DNA from: Rikenellaceae bacterium
Lineage (GTDB): Bacteria > Bacteroidota > Bacteroidia > Bacteroidales > Rikenellaceae
Assembly: GCA_017463585.1 (NCBI GenBank)
Contig: JAFTOX010000004.1
Location: forward strand, 124,001 to 188,000
Length of the DNA: 64,000 nucleotides
Reading direction: 5' to 3'
In this document: positions 25,642 through 33,226 of the stretch, in pieces
How the letters are laid out: each line of letters opens with the position of its first letter
How positions within the stretch are numbered: position 1 is the first letter of the stretch
Position numbers and translations under genes: made by a program
Notes under the pieces: model-generated
What the model was told of the DNA's origin: nothing
Seen by the model: the letters and a program-made list of their open reading frames with translations, nothing else
Database searches by the model: none

Positions 25642-25675
25642 ACAATTCAAAATTCAAAAAGCAAAATTCAAGATT
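25642..25675 (+). repeat. AT-rich array in the 25-26 kb gap
   Basis: ATTCAAAATTCAAAAAGC-type units next to the first CCATATGGGCG repeat. The surrounding 25496-26083 stretch has no gene; it holds this array, two CCATATGGGCG units, two-hairpin copy 5 and further small hairpins. Confidence 0.65.
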
Positions 25676-25679
25676 CCCT

Positions 25680-25810
25680 CCATATGGGCGTGTTTTACTG
25701 TTTTCAGTCTTGCGAGTTGTATTCAGTTTGCAAAACCAGCACCCTACTTGCGAATTTGCACGTTCATTTAATTTGCCATATGGGCGTATTTTGCTGTTTT
25801 CGGTTTATTC
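25680..25810 (+). repeat. CCATATGGGCG repeat, two units
   Basis: Unit 1 (25680-25741) starts CCATATGGGCGTGTTTTACT and ends TTCAGTTTGCAAAACCAGCA; unit 2 (25775-25810) is truncated. Homologous to the units at 27121 and 27217 in the opposite direction, and to short fragments at 17464, 43411, 47414 and 57612. Confidence 0.75.
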
Positions 25811-25821
25811 TCAACATATCT

Positions 25822-25890
25822 CATCATTGGCGGGTGGGGGGCTCGGCCGAAGGCCGACCCGCCAATGATGACGAAATTCAGAGAATTTCG
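25822..25890 (-). repeat. Two-hairpin intergenic element, copy 5
   Basis: Perfect 14-bp stem CATCATTGGCGGGT (25822-25835) with 25857-25870, bulge GGGGGGC, inner hairpin TCGGCC-GAA-GGCCGA, and short hairpin CGAAATTC-AGA-GAATTTCG (25872-25890). Confidence 0.85.
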
Positions 25891-26004
25891 ATTTTATTTG
25901 ATTTTTTATTAAAAATTGTGAACCGACGCCAAGCCGAATGCGGAGTCGAGCGGAGGCTCGAACTCAGCTGAGGCGCGAAGTAGGAAAAGCCTGCGTAGCA
26001 GGAT

Positions 26005-26046
26005 TAATTGTGAATTGTGAATTGTGAATTTAATTTCCTATCTTTG
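26005..26046 (+). promoter_or_regulatory. Promoter of the YD-repeat gene within an AT-rich array
   Basis: Three ATTGTGA units; TTG at 26015-26017, 21-nt spacer, TATCTTTG at 26039-26046. Start codon 37 nt further. Confidence 0.65.
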
Positions 26047-26083
26047 TAAAAATATTTTCGTAAAAACTCTAAATTCCCACATA

Positions 26084-27106
26084 ATGAAACGTTTGCCGAT
26101 ACTCATTTTGTCGATATTTGCGTTCGCCACGGCGGCAGCGCACCAGCCCGTAGCCGAATCTGCAGCCGAGCCTGCAACCCTGCGACACGGATACCGCACG
26201 TACGAAAAACTCGCTCTGCGTGGCAAGGTCAAGCAGGTGATCGACTACTTTGCGTGCGACACTTTGGCGAGTGGGCAGATCGTTCCCGACACCGCCACGA
26301 GGCACTACCTGATCTCCTATTTCAACCGTGCGGGCAACGTGGTCAAGGAGGAGTACCACCTTACGAGCCGCGACTCCCGCCGTCAAGATGGCTCGGTGCA
26401 ATATATTTATAATGAGCAAGATAGCTGCGTTGAGGAGAGTCGCCACAGCGGCGAACTTCTCAGGCGTGTGTACGACGCACAGGGTCGCCTGATCGAGATT
26501 TACGAAACGGATCGTGACGGCAATAAGGAGTACCATTCTGCCTACCGCTACGACAAGCGCGGGCGCAAAGTTGGGGCTTACCCCGTCGATCCCAAGTCGA
26601 ACTACATCTACGAGCGATATAAATACGATGCTGCGGGCAACTGTGTGAAAAAGTTGCGCTATAACGATAGTGGTAAATTGCTCGAAACCAGCAAAATGCG
26701 CTACGATCGTCAAGGGCGAGTGGTCAAATTCAGCAAGCAGGCACGCGGCAGGGAGTACCGAGTGGGCTACCTTCGCCGCAGTAAAGCGGTTATTTTCGAT
26801 TATACGCCCCACGAGCGCACCGAGTATCGCTACGATGAGCGTGGAAATTGCGTTGAGAAGATTTCGTATTTCCCTGTAAATAAGGTTCGTGCGCGTCGAG
26901 TACGCCAATTCGATGCGATGGATAATTGTATCGACGATCGGTTTTATCAGGAGCGTGGCGATAGCATTCACCGCAAGTCGCACACCAAAACCGAGTACGA
27001 ATATGATGCGCAGGGTAATTGGATTCGCAAGGTGCACTACCTTGTCCACAACGGCGAGCCCCGCCTCGGAATGATCTCCCTCCGCGAAATCACCTACTAC
27101 GAGTAG
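26084..27106 (+). CDS. Secreted RHS/YD-repeat-like protein
   Basis: A 340-residue protein with a signal peptide (MKRLPILILSIFAFATAAAH) and repeated motifs of the YD type: YDAQGRLIEIYE, YRYDKRGRKVG, YKYDAAGNCVKKLRY, MRYDRQGRVVKF, YRYDERGNCVEKISY, YEYDAQGNWIRKVHY. Such repeats form beta shells in large RHS proteins, but this protein is small and lacks a toxin-like C-terminal domain. Likely a periplasmic or surface protein of unknown job. ATG 26084 is preferred because the signal peptide starts there. Confidence 0.8.
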   Translation: MKRLPILILSIFAFATAAAHQPVAESAAEPATLRHGYRTYEKLALRGKVKQVIDYFACDTLASGQIVPDTATRHYLISYFNRAGNVVKEEYHLTSRDSRRQDGSVQYIYNEQDSCVEESRHSGELLRRVYDAQGRLIEIYETDRDGNKEYHSAYRYDKRGRKVGAYPVDPKSNYIYERYKYDAAGNCVKKLRYNDSGKLLETSKMRYDRQGRVVKFSKQARGREYRVGYLRRSKAVIFDYTPHERTEYRYDERGNCVEKISYFPVNKVRARRVRQFDAMDNCIDDRFYQERGDSIHRKSHTKTEYEYDAQGNWIRKVHYLVHNGEPRLGMISLREITYYE

Positions 27107-27109
27107 CCC

Positions 27110-27278
27110 GCTGAGTGGCTGCTGGTTTTGCAAACTGAAAATTTAGGGCACAACCGAAAACAGCAAAGCCCGCCCATATGGCAAAGAACTTGGAGAGATA
27201 GGCCTGCTGAATGGTTGCTGGTTTTGCAAACTGAAAATTTAGGGTACGACCGAAAACCGCAAAGCCCGCCCATATGGC
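27110..27278 (-). repeat. Two tandem CCATATGGGCG repeat units
   Basis: Units at 27121-27182 and 27217-27278 with a 96-bp period that begins right after the preceding stop codon. They share GCTGGTTTTGCAAACTGAAA and end in CATATGGC. Confidence 0.8.
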
Positions 27279-27328
27279 GGGCGAGGGCTGAAATTCGGCA
27301 CGTTAGCGAAAAAAGTTGTCGAAAATTT

Positions 27329-27359
27329 TGCGGATAACAAAATTACACCTATCTTTGTG
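27329..27359 (+). promoter_or_regulatory. Consensus promoter of tRNA-Leu
   Basis: TTTG (27329-27332), 19-nt spacer and TATCTTTG (27352-27359): an exact match to the phylum consensus, the best in the window. Confidence 0.85.
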
Positions 27360-27388
27360 CCCTCGAAAAGAGTTCTTTTCACGTTGTT

Positions 27389-27477
27389 GCCCAGGTGGTG
27401 AAATTGGTAGACACGCTACTTTGAGGGGGTAGTGAACAATTAGGTTCGTGCAAGTTCGAGTCTTGTCCTGGGCACCA
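27389..27477 (+). tRNA. tRNA-Leu (anticodon GAG)
   Basis: Acceptor GCCCAGG (27389-27395) pairs with CCTGGGC (27467-27473); discriminator A and an encoded CCA end follow. D-arm GGTGAAATTGGTAGACAC, anticodon stem CTACT/GGTAG with loop TTGAGGG (anticodon GAG, reads CUC), a long variable arm typical of class II tRNA, and the T-loop GTTCGAGTC are all present. Confidence 0.95.
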
Positions 27478-27481
27478 AGTG

Positions 27482-27514
27482 ACCGCGTTTGAGTTTTTCA
27501 GACGCGGTTTTTTT
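27482..27514 (+). terminator. Terminator of tRNA-Leu
   Basis: Stem ACCGCGT (27482-27488) with ACGCGGT (27502-27508), an inner TGA/TCA pairing, then a seven-T run. Confidence 0.88.
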
Positions 27515-27570
27515 ATGCTCGGTGCGAAACTTTCTACACTCGCACAGGCCTCTGTTTCAAGATTTTTCCG

Positions 27571-27578
27571 TAACTTTG
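27571..27578 (+). promoter_or_regulatory. -7 promoter element of the 20-residue-repeat gene
   Basis: TAACTTTG ends 4 nt before the ATG at 27583, implying a leaderless mRNA. The -33 part is not clear. Confidence 0.5.
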
Positions 27579-27582
27579 AGCT

Positions 27583-28035
27583 ATGAAGAGGCTGATTCTA
27601 TTGATTTTCGTGCTGTTACCGTTGTGGGCGGTGGCGCAATCCTATCTCTACAAGGGGCGTTCGACCTTCTCGGGCGATGTGCTCTATACGTTTGACGGTC
27701 AGCACCTTTACAAGGGTCGCTCGACCTTCTCGGGCAATGTGCTCTACACCTTCGATGGGCGGTATGTTTACAAAGGTCGTTCGACTTTTAGCGGAAATAT
27801 CGTCTTGACTTTCGATGGGAAATATATCTATCGCGGACGCTCGACATTCTCGGGCGACGTTCTCTATACGTTTGACGGTCAGCGACTTTACAAGGGGCGT
27901 TCGACCTTCTCGGGCAACGTGCTCTACACCCTCGATGGGCGATATGTTTATCGTGGTCGCTCGACATTCAGCACCTCGACCCTCTACACGCTCGAAGGCA
28001 CAATCCCCGTCGCCGTGCTGGTGTTGCTGCTCTAA
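27583..28035 (+). CDS. Small secreted protein of six 20-residue repeats
   Basis: A 150-residue protein not recognised. A signal peptide (MKRLILLIFVLLPLWAVA) is followed by six near-identical repeats of the pattern LYKGRSTFSGNVLYTFDGRY, with a 60-bp DNA period from about 27640 to 27995. The pattern of alternating aromatic/hydrophobic residues and Gly-Asp turns suggests a beta-solenoid or stacked hairpins. The C-terminus is a hydrophobic IPVAVLVLLL that ends at TAA 28033-28035. The frame stays open for 22 further codons beyond that stop and reads LLGKGADENANENADE and on to a second TAA at 28102, so the gene may have lost an acidic tail. Confidence 0.75.
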   Translation: MKRLILLIFVLLPLWAVAQSYLYKGRSTFSGDVLYTFDGQHLYKGRSTFSGNVLYTFDGRYVYKGRSTFSGNIVLTFDGKYIYRGRSTFSGDVLYTFDGQRLYKGRSTFSGNVLYTLDGRYVYRGRSTFSTSTLYTLEGTIPVAVLVLLL

Positions 28036-28100
28036 CTTTTGGGTAAAGGAGCGGACGAAAACGCAAACGAGAATGCGGACGAAATCGCAGGCGAAGTTGC

Positions 28101-29177
28101 CTAACTCGGTTTGACGTTGAGTGGCGAGAAGCGGTAGCTAAGGTCGAGATTCGCCATATACTCTTCGACCTCGGTGACGTGTTCGTCGTCGTCGCCATCG
28201 AGCTCACGCAGTAGCGACAGCAGACGTCCGAAGCACTCCATTGCGCTGCCCACCTGCTCGGCGTGGACATATCCCATTGCCAGATTCTCCAACACCCGAG
28301 CTACCATTCGTAGGTCTACATCTTCTTGATTTTCATATATTTCAAGCGAACGCTGATAGTGCTCGATAGCTTCGTCGTACAGACCCATATATCGATACGT
28401 GATCGCTATTCGGTTGAGTTCACGAGCTGCATCGGAGCTCTGCTCGCCCGAAAGTTGCACGGCCAGATCGATCGCCGCCTGGTGGCACTCGATCGCCTCG
28501 TCGTACATCTCCGCCTCGCGGTAGATGACGCCCAGCCGCGAATGGGCCTCGACGGTCTCCTCGCCGACGACGTCGATCATATCGAGCGTCATTGAGTAGT
28601 ATTTGATCGCCTCGTCGTGCTCCTCGATATCGCAATAGCAGCGACCAATGTAGTTTTGGGTGCAGGCGCTGAGCTTGCGACAATTCTGCGAGATCAGGAT
28701 TTCGAGCGACTTCTTGTAAAATTCGATTGCGATTTCGTACTGCTCCTGATCACGATAGAGGTGCCCGAGGAGCGTATAGATGTTGGCGGCGGTGAAGTCG
28801 CTCGACGACGATTTGTGCGACAGATAACCTTCGAGCGCAAGCAACAGATAGCGGCTGCCCATCTCGTAATTCTTTGCGTAATAGTAACATACGCCTAACT
28901 TGTAGTGACCCCAAACCCGAAAATGGTGGCTGCCGAGGTTCGCCGGCTCCAATACGTCGTCGGCCTTCTGGTAGTATCGAGCCGCGAGCACGTAGTTCTC
29001 CTCCGATTCGAATTCCGAGGCGCGGCGGCGATATTCGAGCGCAATGCCCGCCAGCCGATCCTGCTCCTCGGTCATATCGTAATCGTTGCTATCCCGACGC
29101 CATTGTGCGACAATAGCTTCGGCCTCTTCGCGGGTCACCTCGATCACGTCGGAGTTTTGGTCTTGTTGCTCGCTCAT
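28101..29177 (-). CDS. Tetratricopeptide-repeat protein
   Basis: A 358-residue, all-helical protein with about six TPR units (e.g. YYKLGVCYYYAKNYEMGSRY-type, AANIYTLLGHLYRDQEQYEI, NYIGRCYCDIEEHDEAIKYY, LGVIYREAEMYDEAIECHQA, IAITYRYMGLYDEAIEHYQR). No signal peptide or enzyme domain is visible, so it should be a cytoplasmic scaffold. It starts 6 bp after pyrC and is probably co-transcribed with it. Partner unknown. Confidence 0.85.
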   Translation of the reverse strand: MSEQQDQNSDVIEVTREEAEAIVAQWRRDSNDYDMTEEQDRLAGIALEYRRRASEFESEENYVLAARYYQKADDVLEPANLGSHHFRVWGHYKLGVCYYYAKNYEMGSRYLLLALEGYLSHKSSSSDFTAANIYTLLGHLYRDQEQYEIAIEFYKKSLEILISQNCRKLSACTQNYIGRCYCDIEEHDEAIKYYSMTLDMIDVVGEETVEAHSRLGVIYREAEMYDEAIECHQAAIDLAVQLSGEQSSDAARELNRIAITYRYMGLYDEAIEHYQRSLEIYENQEDVDLRMVARVLENLAMGYVHAEQVGSAMECFGRLLSLLRELDGDDDEHVTEVEEYMANLDLSYRFSPLNVKPS

Positions 29178-29183
29178 AGTTGT

Positions 29184-30530
29184 TTAGCGTCGTTTAGGTT
29201 CGAATTCAAGACGGTCGCCACGCACCGAACGATCGACACGACCCTCGGCGAAGGCCTTGCGACCACCGACCAGCGTCAGCTCGACCGACGACGAGAAACG
29301 CTCACCCTCGAAGGGCGACCAGCCACACTTATATAATATATTCTCGCGCGTGACGGTTTGCGGTTTCGACGGGTCAACGACCACAATATCAGCGTGGTAG
29401 CCCTCGCGCAGGAATCCACGCCCGACAACGCCATAGCGCACCGCAGGGGCGTGACACATCTTCTCGACCACCTTCTCAACGGGCAGAACGCCACGCTGCG
29501 CCAGCTCCAACATCATCACAAGCGAGTGCTGCACCGACGGACCGCCCGACGGGCACGACCAATACGGTTGCGACTTCTCCTCGTCGCTGTGCGGGGCGTG
29601 GTCGGTTGCCACCAAATCGACCTTGCCACTCAGCAGACCCTCACGTAGAGCGTCGCGGTCGGCACGACTCTTGACCGCAGGATTCCACTTGATTCGGTTG
29701 CCGCGTGTGGCGTAGTCAGCGTCGGTAAACCAAAGGTGATGAACGCAGACTTCGGCGGTTATATTCTTCTCGGTCAAAGGTTTAGCTTCGAGCAACGACA
29801 ACTCGCGGGCGGTGCTTACGTGCAACAGATTCAATTCCGCACCGTAGCGATCGGCCAGCTCCACGGCACGTGCCGACGAGAGATAGCACGCCTCAGCGTC
29901 ACGGATCAGCGGGTGCATTGCAGGGGTCACATTGTCGCCATAGCGGGCACGGTACGCCTCGATCTGGGCGCGGATACGCTGCTCGTCCTCGCAGTGAGTT
30001 GCCACCACAACGGGCGACGAATCGAACACCGCCGAGAGCGTGCGCTCGTTGTCGACCAACATATTTCCCGTCGATGAACCCATAAACATCTTCACGCCAC
30101 AAACCGCACGCGGATCGACCCTGCGCACCTCGTCGATGTTGTCGTTCGTTGCGCCCAAATAGAACGAATAGTTGGCTACGGAGCACTCGGCTGCGCGGTC
30201 GAATTTACGCTCTAAGTCGCTGAGTGTCACCGTGGGAGGTTTCACGTTGGGCATATCCATAAACGACGTGACACCACCCGCCACGGCCGCCGCCGACTCC
30301 GAAGCGATGTCGCCCTTGTAGGTGAGTCCCGGCTCGCGGAAGTGCACCTGATCGTCGATCGCGCCCGCCATCACCCACTTGCCGGTGGCATCGTAGCGTT
30401 CGCCTTCGAAATCGCCCTCGAAATCGCCCTCTCCGACGCTGGCAATCAGACCGTTACGAACTATTATATAACCCTTGAACGAGCGGCCTTCGTTGATGAT
30501 CTGACCGCCATAAATAAGAATTGGTGTCAT
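29184..30530 (-). CDS. pyrC: Dihydroorotase
   Basis: A 448-residue amidohydrolase for the third step of pyrimidine synthesis. Signature pieces: GAIDDQVHFREPGLTYKGD, the metal-bridging lysine region CGVKMFMGSSTGNM, HCEDEQRI, LHVSTARELSLL and the catalytic DHAPHSDEEK. The first His of the classic HxH metal motif is Gln (DQVH), a substitution I recall in other Bacteroidota dihydroorotases. The gene is divergent from the FAD oxidoreductase over a 54-bp gap. Confidence 0.9.
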   Translation of the reverse strand: MTPILIYGGQIINEGRSFKGYIIVRNGLIASVGEGDFEGDFEGERYDATGKWVMAGAIDDQVHFREPGLTYKGDIASESAAAVAGGVTSFMDMPNVKPPTVTLSDLERKFDRAAECSVANYSFYLGATNDNIDEVRRVDPRAVCGVKMFMGSSTGNMLVDNERTLSAVFDSSPVVVATHCEDEQRIRAQIEAYRARYGDNVTPAMHPLIRDAEACYLSSARAVELADRYGAELNLLHVSTARELSLLEAKPLTEKNITAEVCVHHLWFTDADYATRGNRIKWNPAVKSRADRDALREGLLSGKVDLVATDHAPHSDEEKSQPYWSCPSGGPSVQHSLVMMLELAQRGVLPVEKVVEKMCHAPAVRYGVVGRGFLREGYHADIVVVDPSKPQTVTRENILYKCGWSPFEGERFSSSVELTLVGGRKAFAEGRVDRSVRGDRLEFEPKRR

Positions 30531-30550
30531 ACGCGTTTAGTTTTTCTGCA

Positions 30551-30558
30551 CAAATTTA
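30551..30558 (-). promoter_or_regulatory. -7 element of pyrC
   Basis: TAAATTTG on the minus strand, one base from the opposite-facing -7 element of the next gene. Confidence 0.5.
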
Positions 30559-30559
30559 G

Positions 30560-30567
30560 TAATTTTG
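30560..30567 (+). promoter_or_regulatory. -7 element of the FAD oxidoreductase
   Basis: TAATTTTG on the plus strand, 18 nt before the ATG. Confidence 0.5.
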
Positions 30568-30584
30568 TGGCAAATTAATCAACT

Positions 30585-32150
30585 ATGCCGCAAACAATCA
30601 CCATTCAACTCCCGCCCCGCGAGGCCGCCGACCCCGAAATCTACACCTCGTTGGCCGCCCGCCGTATGGGTATCCGCCGCTCGGAGGTGGCTCTGGCACG
30701 TGTTGTCAAGCGTTCGATCGACGCCCGACAGCGCAATGTGAAGGTCAATCTGACGCTCGAAATCTATGTCGACCGTGAGCCCCAACCCGCCCCCGTGCAC
30801 TTTGACTATCCCGATGTGAGCGGTCGCACGGAGGTGGTAATTGTTGGCTCGGGTCCTGCGGGACTGTTCGCGGCACTGCGACTTATCGAGCTGGGTTTCA
30901 AGCCGATAGTGTTGGAACGTGGACGTGATGTGTCGGCACGCAAACGCGATATCGCGCAGATCAACCGCAACGGCGCAATCGACCCCAACTCGAACTACGC
31001 CTTTGGCGAGGGTGGCGCAGGAACCTTCTCGGACGGAAAATTGTTCACCCGCTCGAAGAAGCGTGGCGACTACAACAAGGCGCTGCAAACACTTGTCTAT
31101 CACGGTGCTGTGCCCGATATTCTGTTCGAGGCGCACCCCCATATCGGCACCGACCGCCTGCCCCGAATTATGACAAACGTGCGTCAGACGATCCTCAATG
31201 CAGGGGGTGAATTTCTGTTCGATAGTTGCGTTACAGAGCTGATTGTCAAGGATAACCGTGTCAAGGGCGTGGTGTGTGGCGACCGCCGAATCGAGGCCGC
31301 CGCCGTCGTGCTCGCAACGGGACACTCGGCACGCGATATCTACCGAATGCTCCACGCTTCGGGTGTGCGCTTGGAGGCAAAGGGCTTCGCAATGGGCGTG
31401 CGAATCGAGCACCCGCAGGCACTGATCGACTCGATCCAATACCATTGCCGTGAGCGAGGCGAGTACCTGCCTGCGGCGAGTTATTCGCTTGTTTGTCAGC
31501 AGTTCGGGCGTGGAGTGTATTCGTTCTGTATGTGTCCGGGCGGATTCATCGTGCCCGCGATGACCGAGCAGTGGCAGTCGGTCGTGAACGGAATGTCGCC
31601 CTCGGGTCGTAACTCGATTTTTGCAAATTCGGGTCTGGTGACCGAGGTGCGCGTGGAGGATTATGCCCACCTCAGCGAGGAGTTCGGTGTGCTGGCGGGT
31701 TTGGAGTATCAGGAACGCCTTGAACGCCTTGCACGTGAACGTGGTGGCGACCACCAAATAGCTCCTGCTCAGCGAGTTGCGGACTTTGTGGCGGGACGTC
31801 GCTCGGGCTCGATCCCCCGCACGTCGTACGTTCCGGGCACGGTGTCGTCGGACCTTTCGACGTGGTTGCCGCCGTTTATGGGCGAGGCTCTGCGTGCGGG
31901 AATCGCACACTTCGGACGACGAATGAAGGGCTTTGTGACCAACGATGCGGTGGTGCTGGGCGTTGAGTCACGCACCTCGTCACCCGTACGCATACCACGT
32001 GATAATGAGACGCTTATGCACCCCGAGACGCTCGGATTGTTCCCTGCGGGCGAGGGTGCGGGCTATGCCGGAGGAATCATCTCGGCGGCTCTCGATGGCG
32101 AACGTATCGCCGACCGCGTCGCCGACTACATCTCCCACCCCCGCCGATAG
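30585..32150 (+). CDS. FAD-dependent oxidoreductase
   Basis: A 521-residue flavoprotein. About 85 N-terminal residues precede the Rossmann FAD motif VIVGSGPAGLFAALRLIE; ALVLERGRDV-like sequence (IVLERGRDVSARKRD) and AFGEGGAGTFSDGKL follow, and a late GEGAGYAGGIISAALDG closes the FAD site. This matches a widespread NAD(P)/FAD-dependent family of unknown substrate, often annotated as dehydrogenase. Alone in its transcript. Confidence 0.85.
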   Translation: MPQTITIQLPPREAADPEIYTSLAARRMGIRRSEVALARVVKRSIDARQRNVKVNLTLEIYVDREPQPAPVHFDYPDVSGRTEVVIVGSGPAGLFAALRLIELGFKPIVLERGRDVSARKRDIAQINRNGAIDPNSNYAFGEGGAGTFSDGKLFTRSKKRGDYNKALQTLVYHGAVPDILFEAHPHIGTDRLPRIMTNVRQTILNAGGEFLFDSCVTELIVKDNRVKGVVCGDRRIEAAAVVLATGHSARDIYRMLHASGVRLEAKGFAMGVRIEHPQALIDSIQYHCRERGEYLPAASYSLVCQQFGRGVYSFCMCPGGFIVPAMTEQWQSVVNGMSPSGRNSIFANSGLVTEVRVEDYAHLSEEFGVLAGLEYQERLERLARERGGDHQIAPAQRVADFVAGRRSGSIPRTSYVPGTVSSDLSTWLPPFMGEALRAGIAHFGRRMKGFVTNDAVVLGVESRTSSPVRIPRDNETLMHPETLGLFPAGEGAGYAGGIISAALDGERIADRVADYISHPRR

Positions 32151-32218
32151 CGGAGAGCGAATCCCAAAGGTATAGGTCAATATCCGCCGAACAAAAATCA
32201 ACCGCTGAACAAAAAAAC

Positions 32219-32247
32219 AACCGCACTCGATCTGCTCGGGTGCGGTT
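32219..32247 (-). terminator. Bidirectional terminator between the FAD oxidoreductase and glsB
   Basis: A 12-bp stem AACCGCACTCGA with TCGGGTGCGGTT (one G-U). The minus strand continues in a seven-T run, the plus strand in TTTGCTT. Confidence 0.8.
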
Positions 32248-32284
32248 TGCTTATTCGTTGACAATTAAATAGTTCGGTCGCGGT

Positions 32285-33184
32285 TTAGTATTTAATGTGT
32301 CGTTCGCCTTTGGCGGGGTAGATGTCGTTGATTGTGATCAGGATACCTGTCTCTTCGACTGCGCCGAAGTCGTTATTGTGCACCGTCTGGAAGGTGCGCA
32401 TCGACGGCGACAAACTCATATACGAGTTGATCAGCGGCGGAATATTCTCGCCTCGCTCGCGCACCTGCTGGCACAGCGTGCGGTGATCCTCATTGTAATT
32501 ATCGCCCGTGAACATCTCATCGTACTTCTCGTAGTCGATATCCATCTCGACGGGGTCAAGACCCTCCATCAGCGCATCGCGGTCGGGGAAGTAGCGGTGC
32601 ATAAAATAGATAATCATATTGCGAGCCTCGACGTTGAAATCGGTGTACATCGTCACCTTGCCGAAGAAATAGCGAGCCTCGGGATTGGTCACAATCAGTG
32701 CGCCAAGACCGTCCCAAAGGTTGTCTAACGCAAAGATACTCTTGTTGTTATCGCGCGATTGGTAGCGGGGTTGCACGAACGAGCGACCCAGCTCGATGGT
32801 CCACGGCAGGAACTCCTCGCGGAACTTGTCCGAGAAGCGGAAATAGTGCTCAGTCGAGAGGTGAGCGGGGTGAGTCGAGCGGCAGACGATGAAGCGGTAG
32901 CCACCCACGATTTCGCGCGCTGCGGGGTCCCAAACGATCAGCTGGCGGTAGCCGTCGGGTGCGGTATCGTCGTCGTCGATATCGACCTCGTTGCCCGTAC
33001 CTCCGCCGGCGTTGCGGAACGAGACTTCGCGCAGGCGCCCGATCTCGCGCATCACGGCGGGCGAGTCGGCTGCGGTCACCACAAAGATCTCATTTCCAGC
33101 CTTGTTGGTATCGCGTAGCTTTTTGTCGGCAGTCAATTCGCGTTCGAGGTCCTCGCGCGGAATGGCGTCGATTATAGGTTTCAT
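32285..33184 (-). CDS. glsB: Glycine-lipid N-acyltransferase (GNAT/OlsB type)
   Basis: A 299-residue acyltransferase resembling GlsB of Bacteroides thetaiotaomicron, which attaches a 3-hydroxyacyl group to glycine. Features: ELTADKKLRDTNKAGNEIFV, IGRLREVSFRNAGGGTG, QLIVWDPAAREIVGGYRF, and LGRSFVQPRYQSRDN. Start ATG 33184 is chosen (MKPIIDAIPRED); an upstream ATG at 33193 is possible. It follows glsA on the same strand but has its own promoter. The product lipids are common in Bacteroidales membranes. Confidence 0.82.
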   Translation of the reverse strand: MKPIIDAIPREDLERELTADKKLRDTNKAGNEIFVVTAADSPAVMREIGRLREVSFRNAGGGTGNEVDIDDDDTAPDGYRQLIVWDPAAREIVGGYRFIVCRSTHPAHLSTEHYFRFSDKFREEFLPWTIELGRSFVQPRYQSRDNNKSIFALDNLWDGLGALIVTNPEARYFFGKVTMYTDFNVEARNMIIYFMHRYFPDRDALMEGLDPVEMDIDYEKYDEMFTGDNYNEDHRTLCQQVRERGENIPPLINSYMSLSPSMRTFQTVHNNDFGAVEETGILITINDIYPAKGERHIKY

Positions 33185-33212
33185 TTCACACATTATCAAT
33201 AGGTCTATGGTA

Positions 33213-33220
33213 CAAAGATA
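33213..33220 (-). promoter_or_regulatory. -7 element of glsB
   Basis: TATCTTTG in the 42-bp glsA-glsB gap, about 28 nt before the start. Confidence 0.55.
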
Positions 33221-33226
33221 GCTATT

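Noticed and set aside
25583..25971. Two overlapping plus-strand ORFs of 62 and 114 codons in the 25.6-26.0 kb gap
   Set aside because: They are translations of the AT-rich array, the CCATATGGGCG repeat and two-hairpin copy 5, not independent coding sequence.
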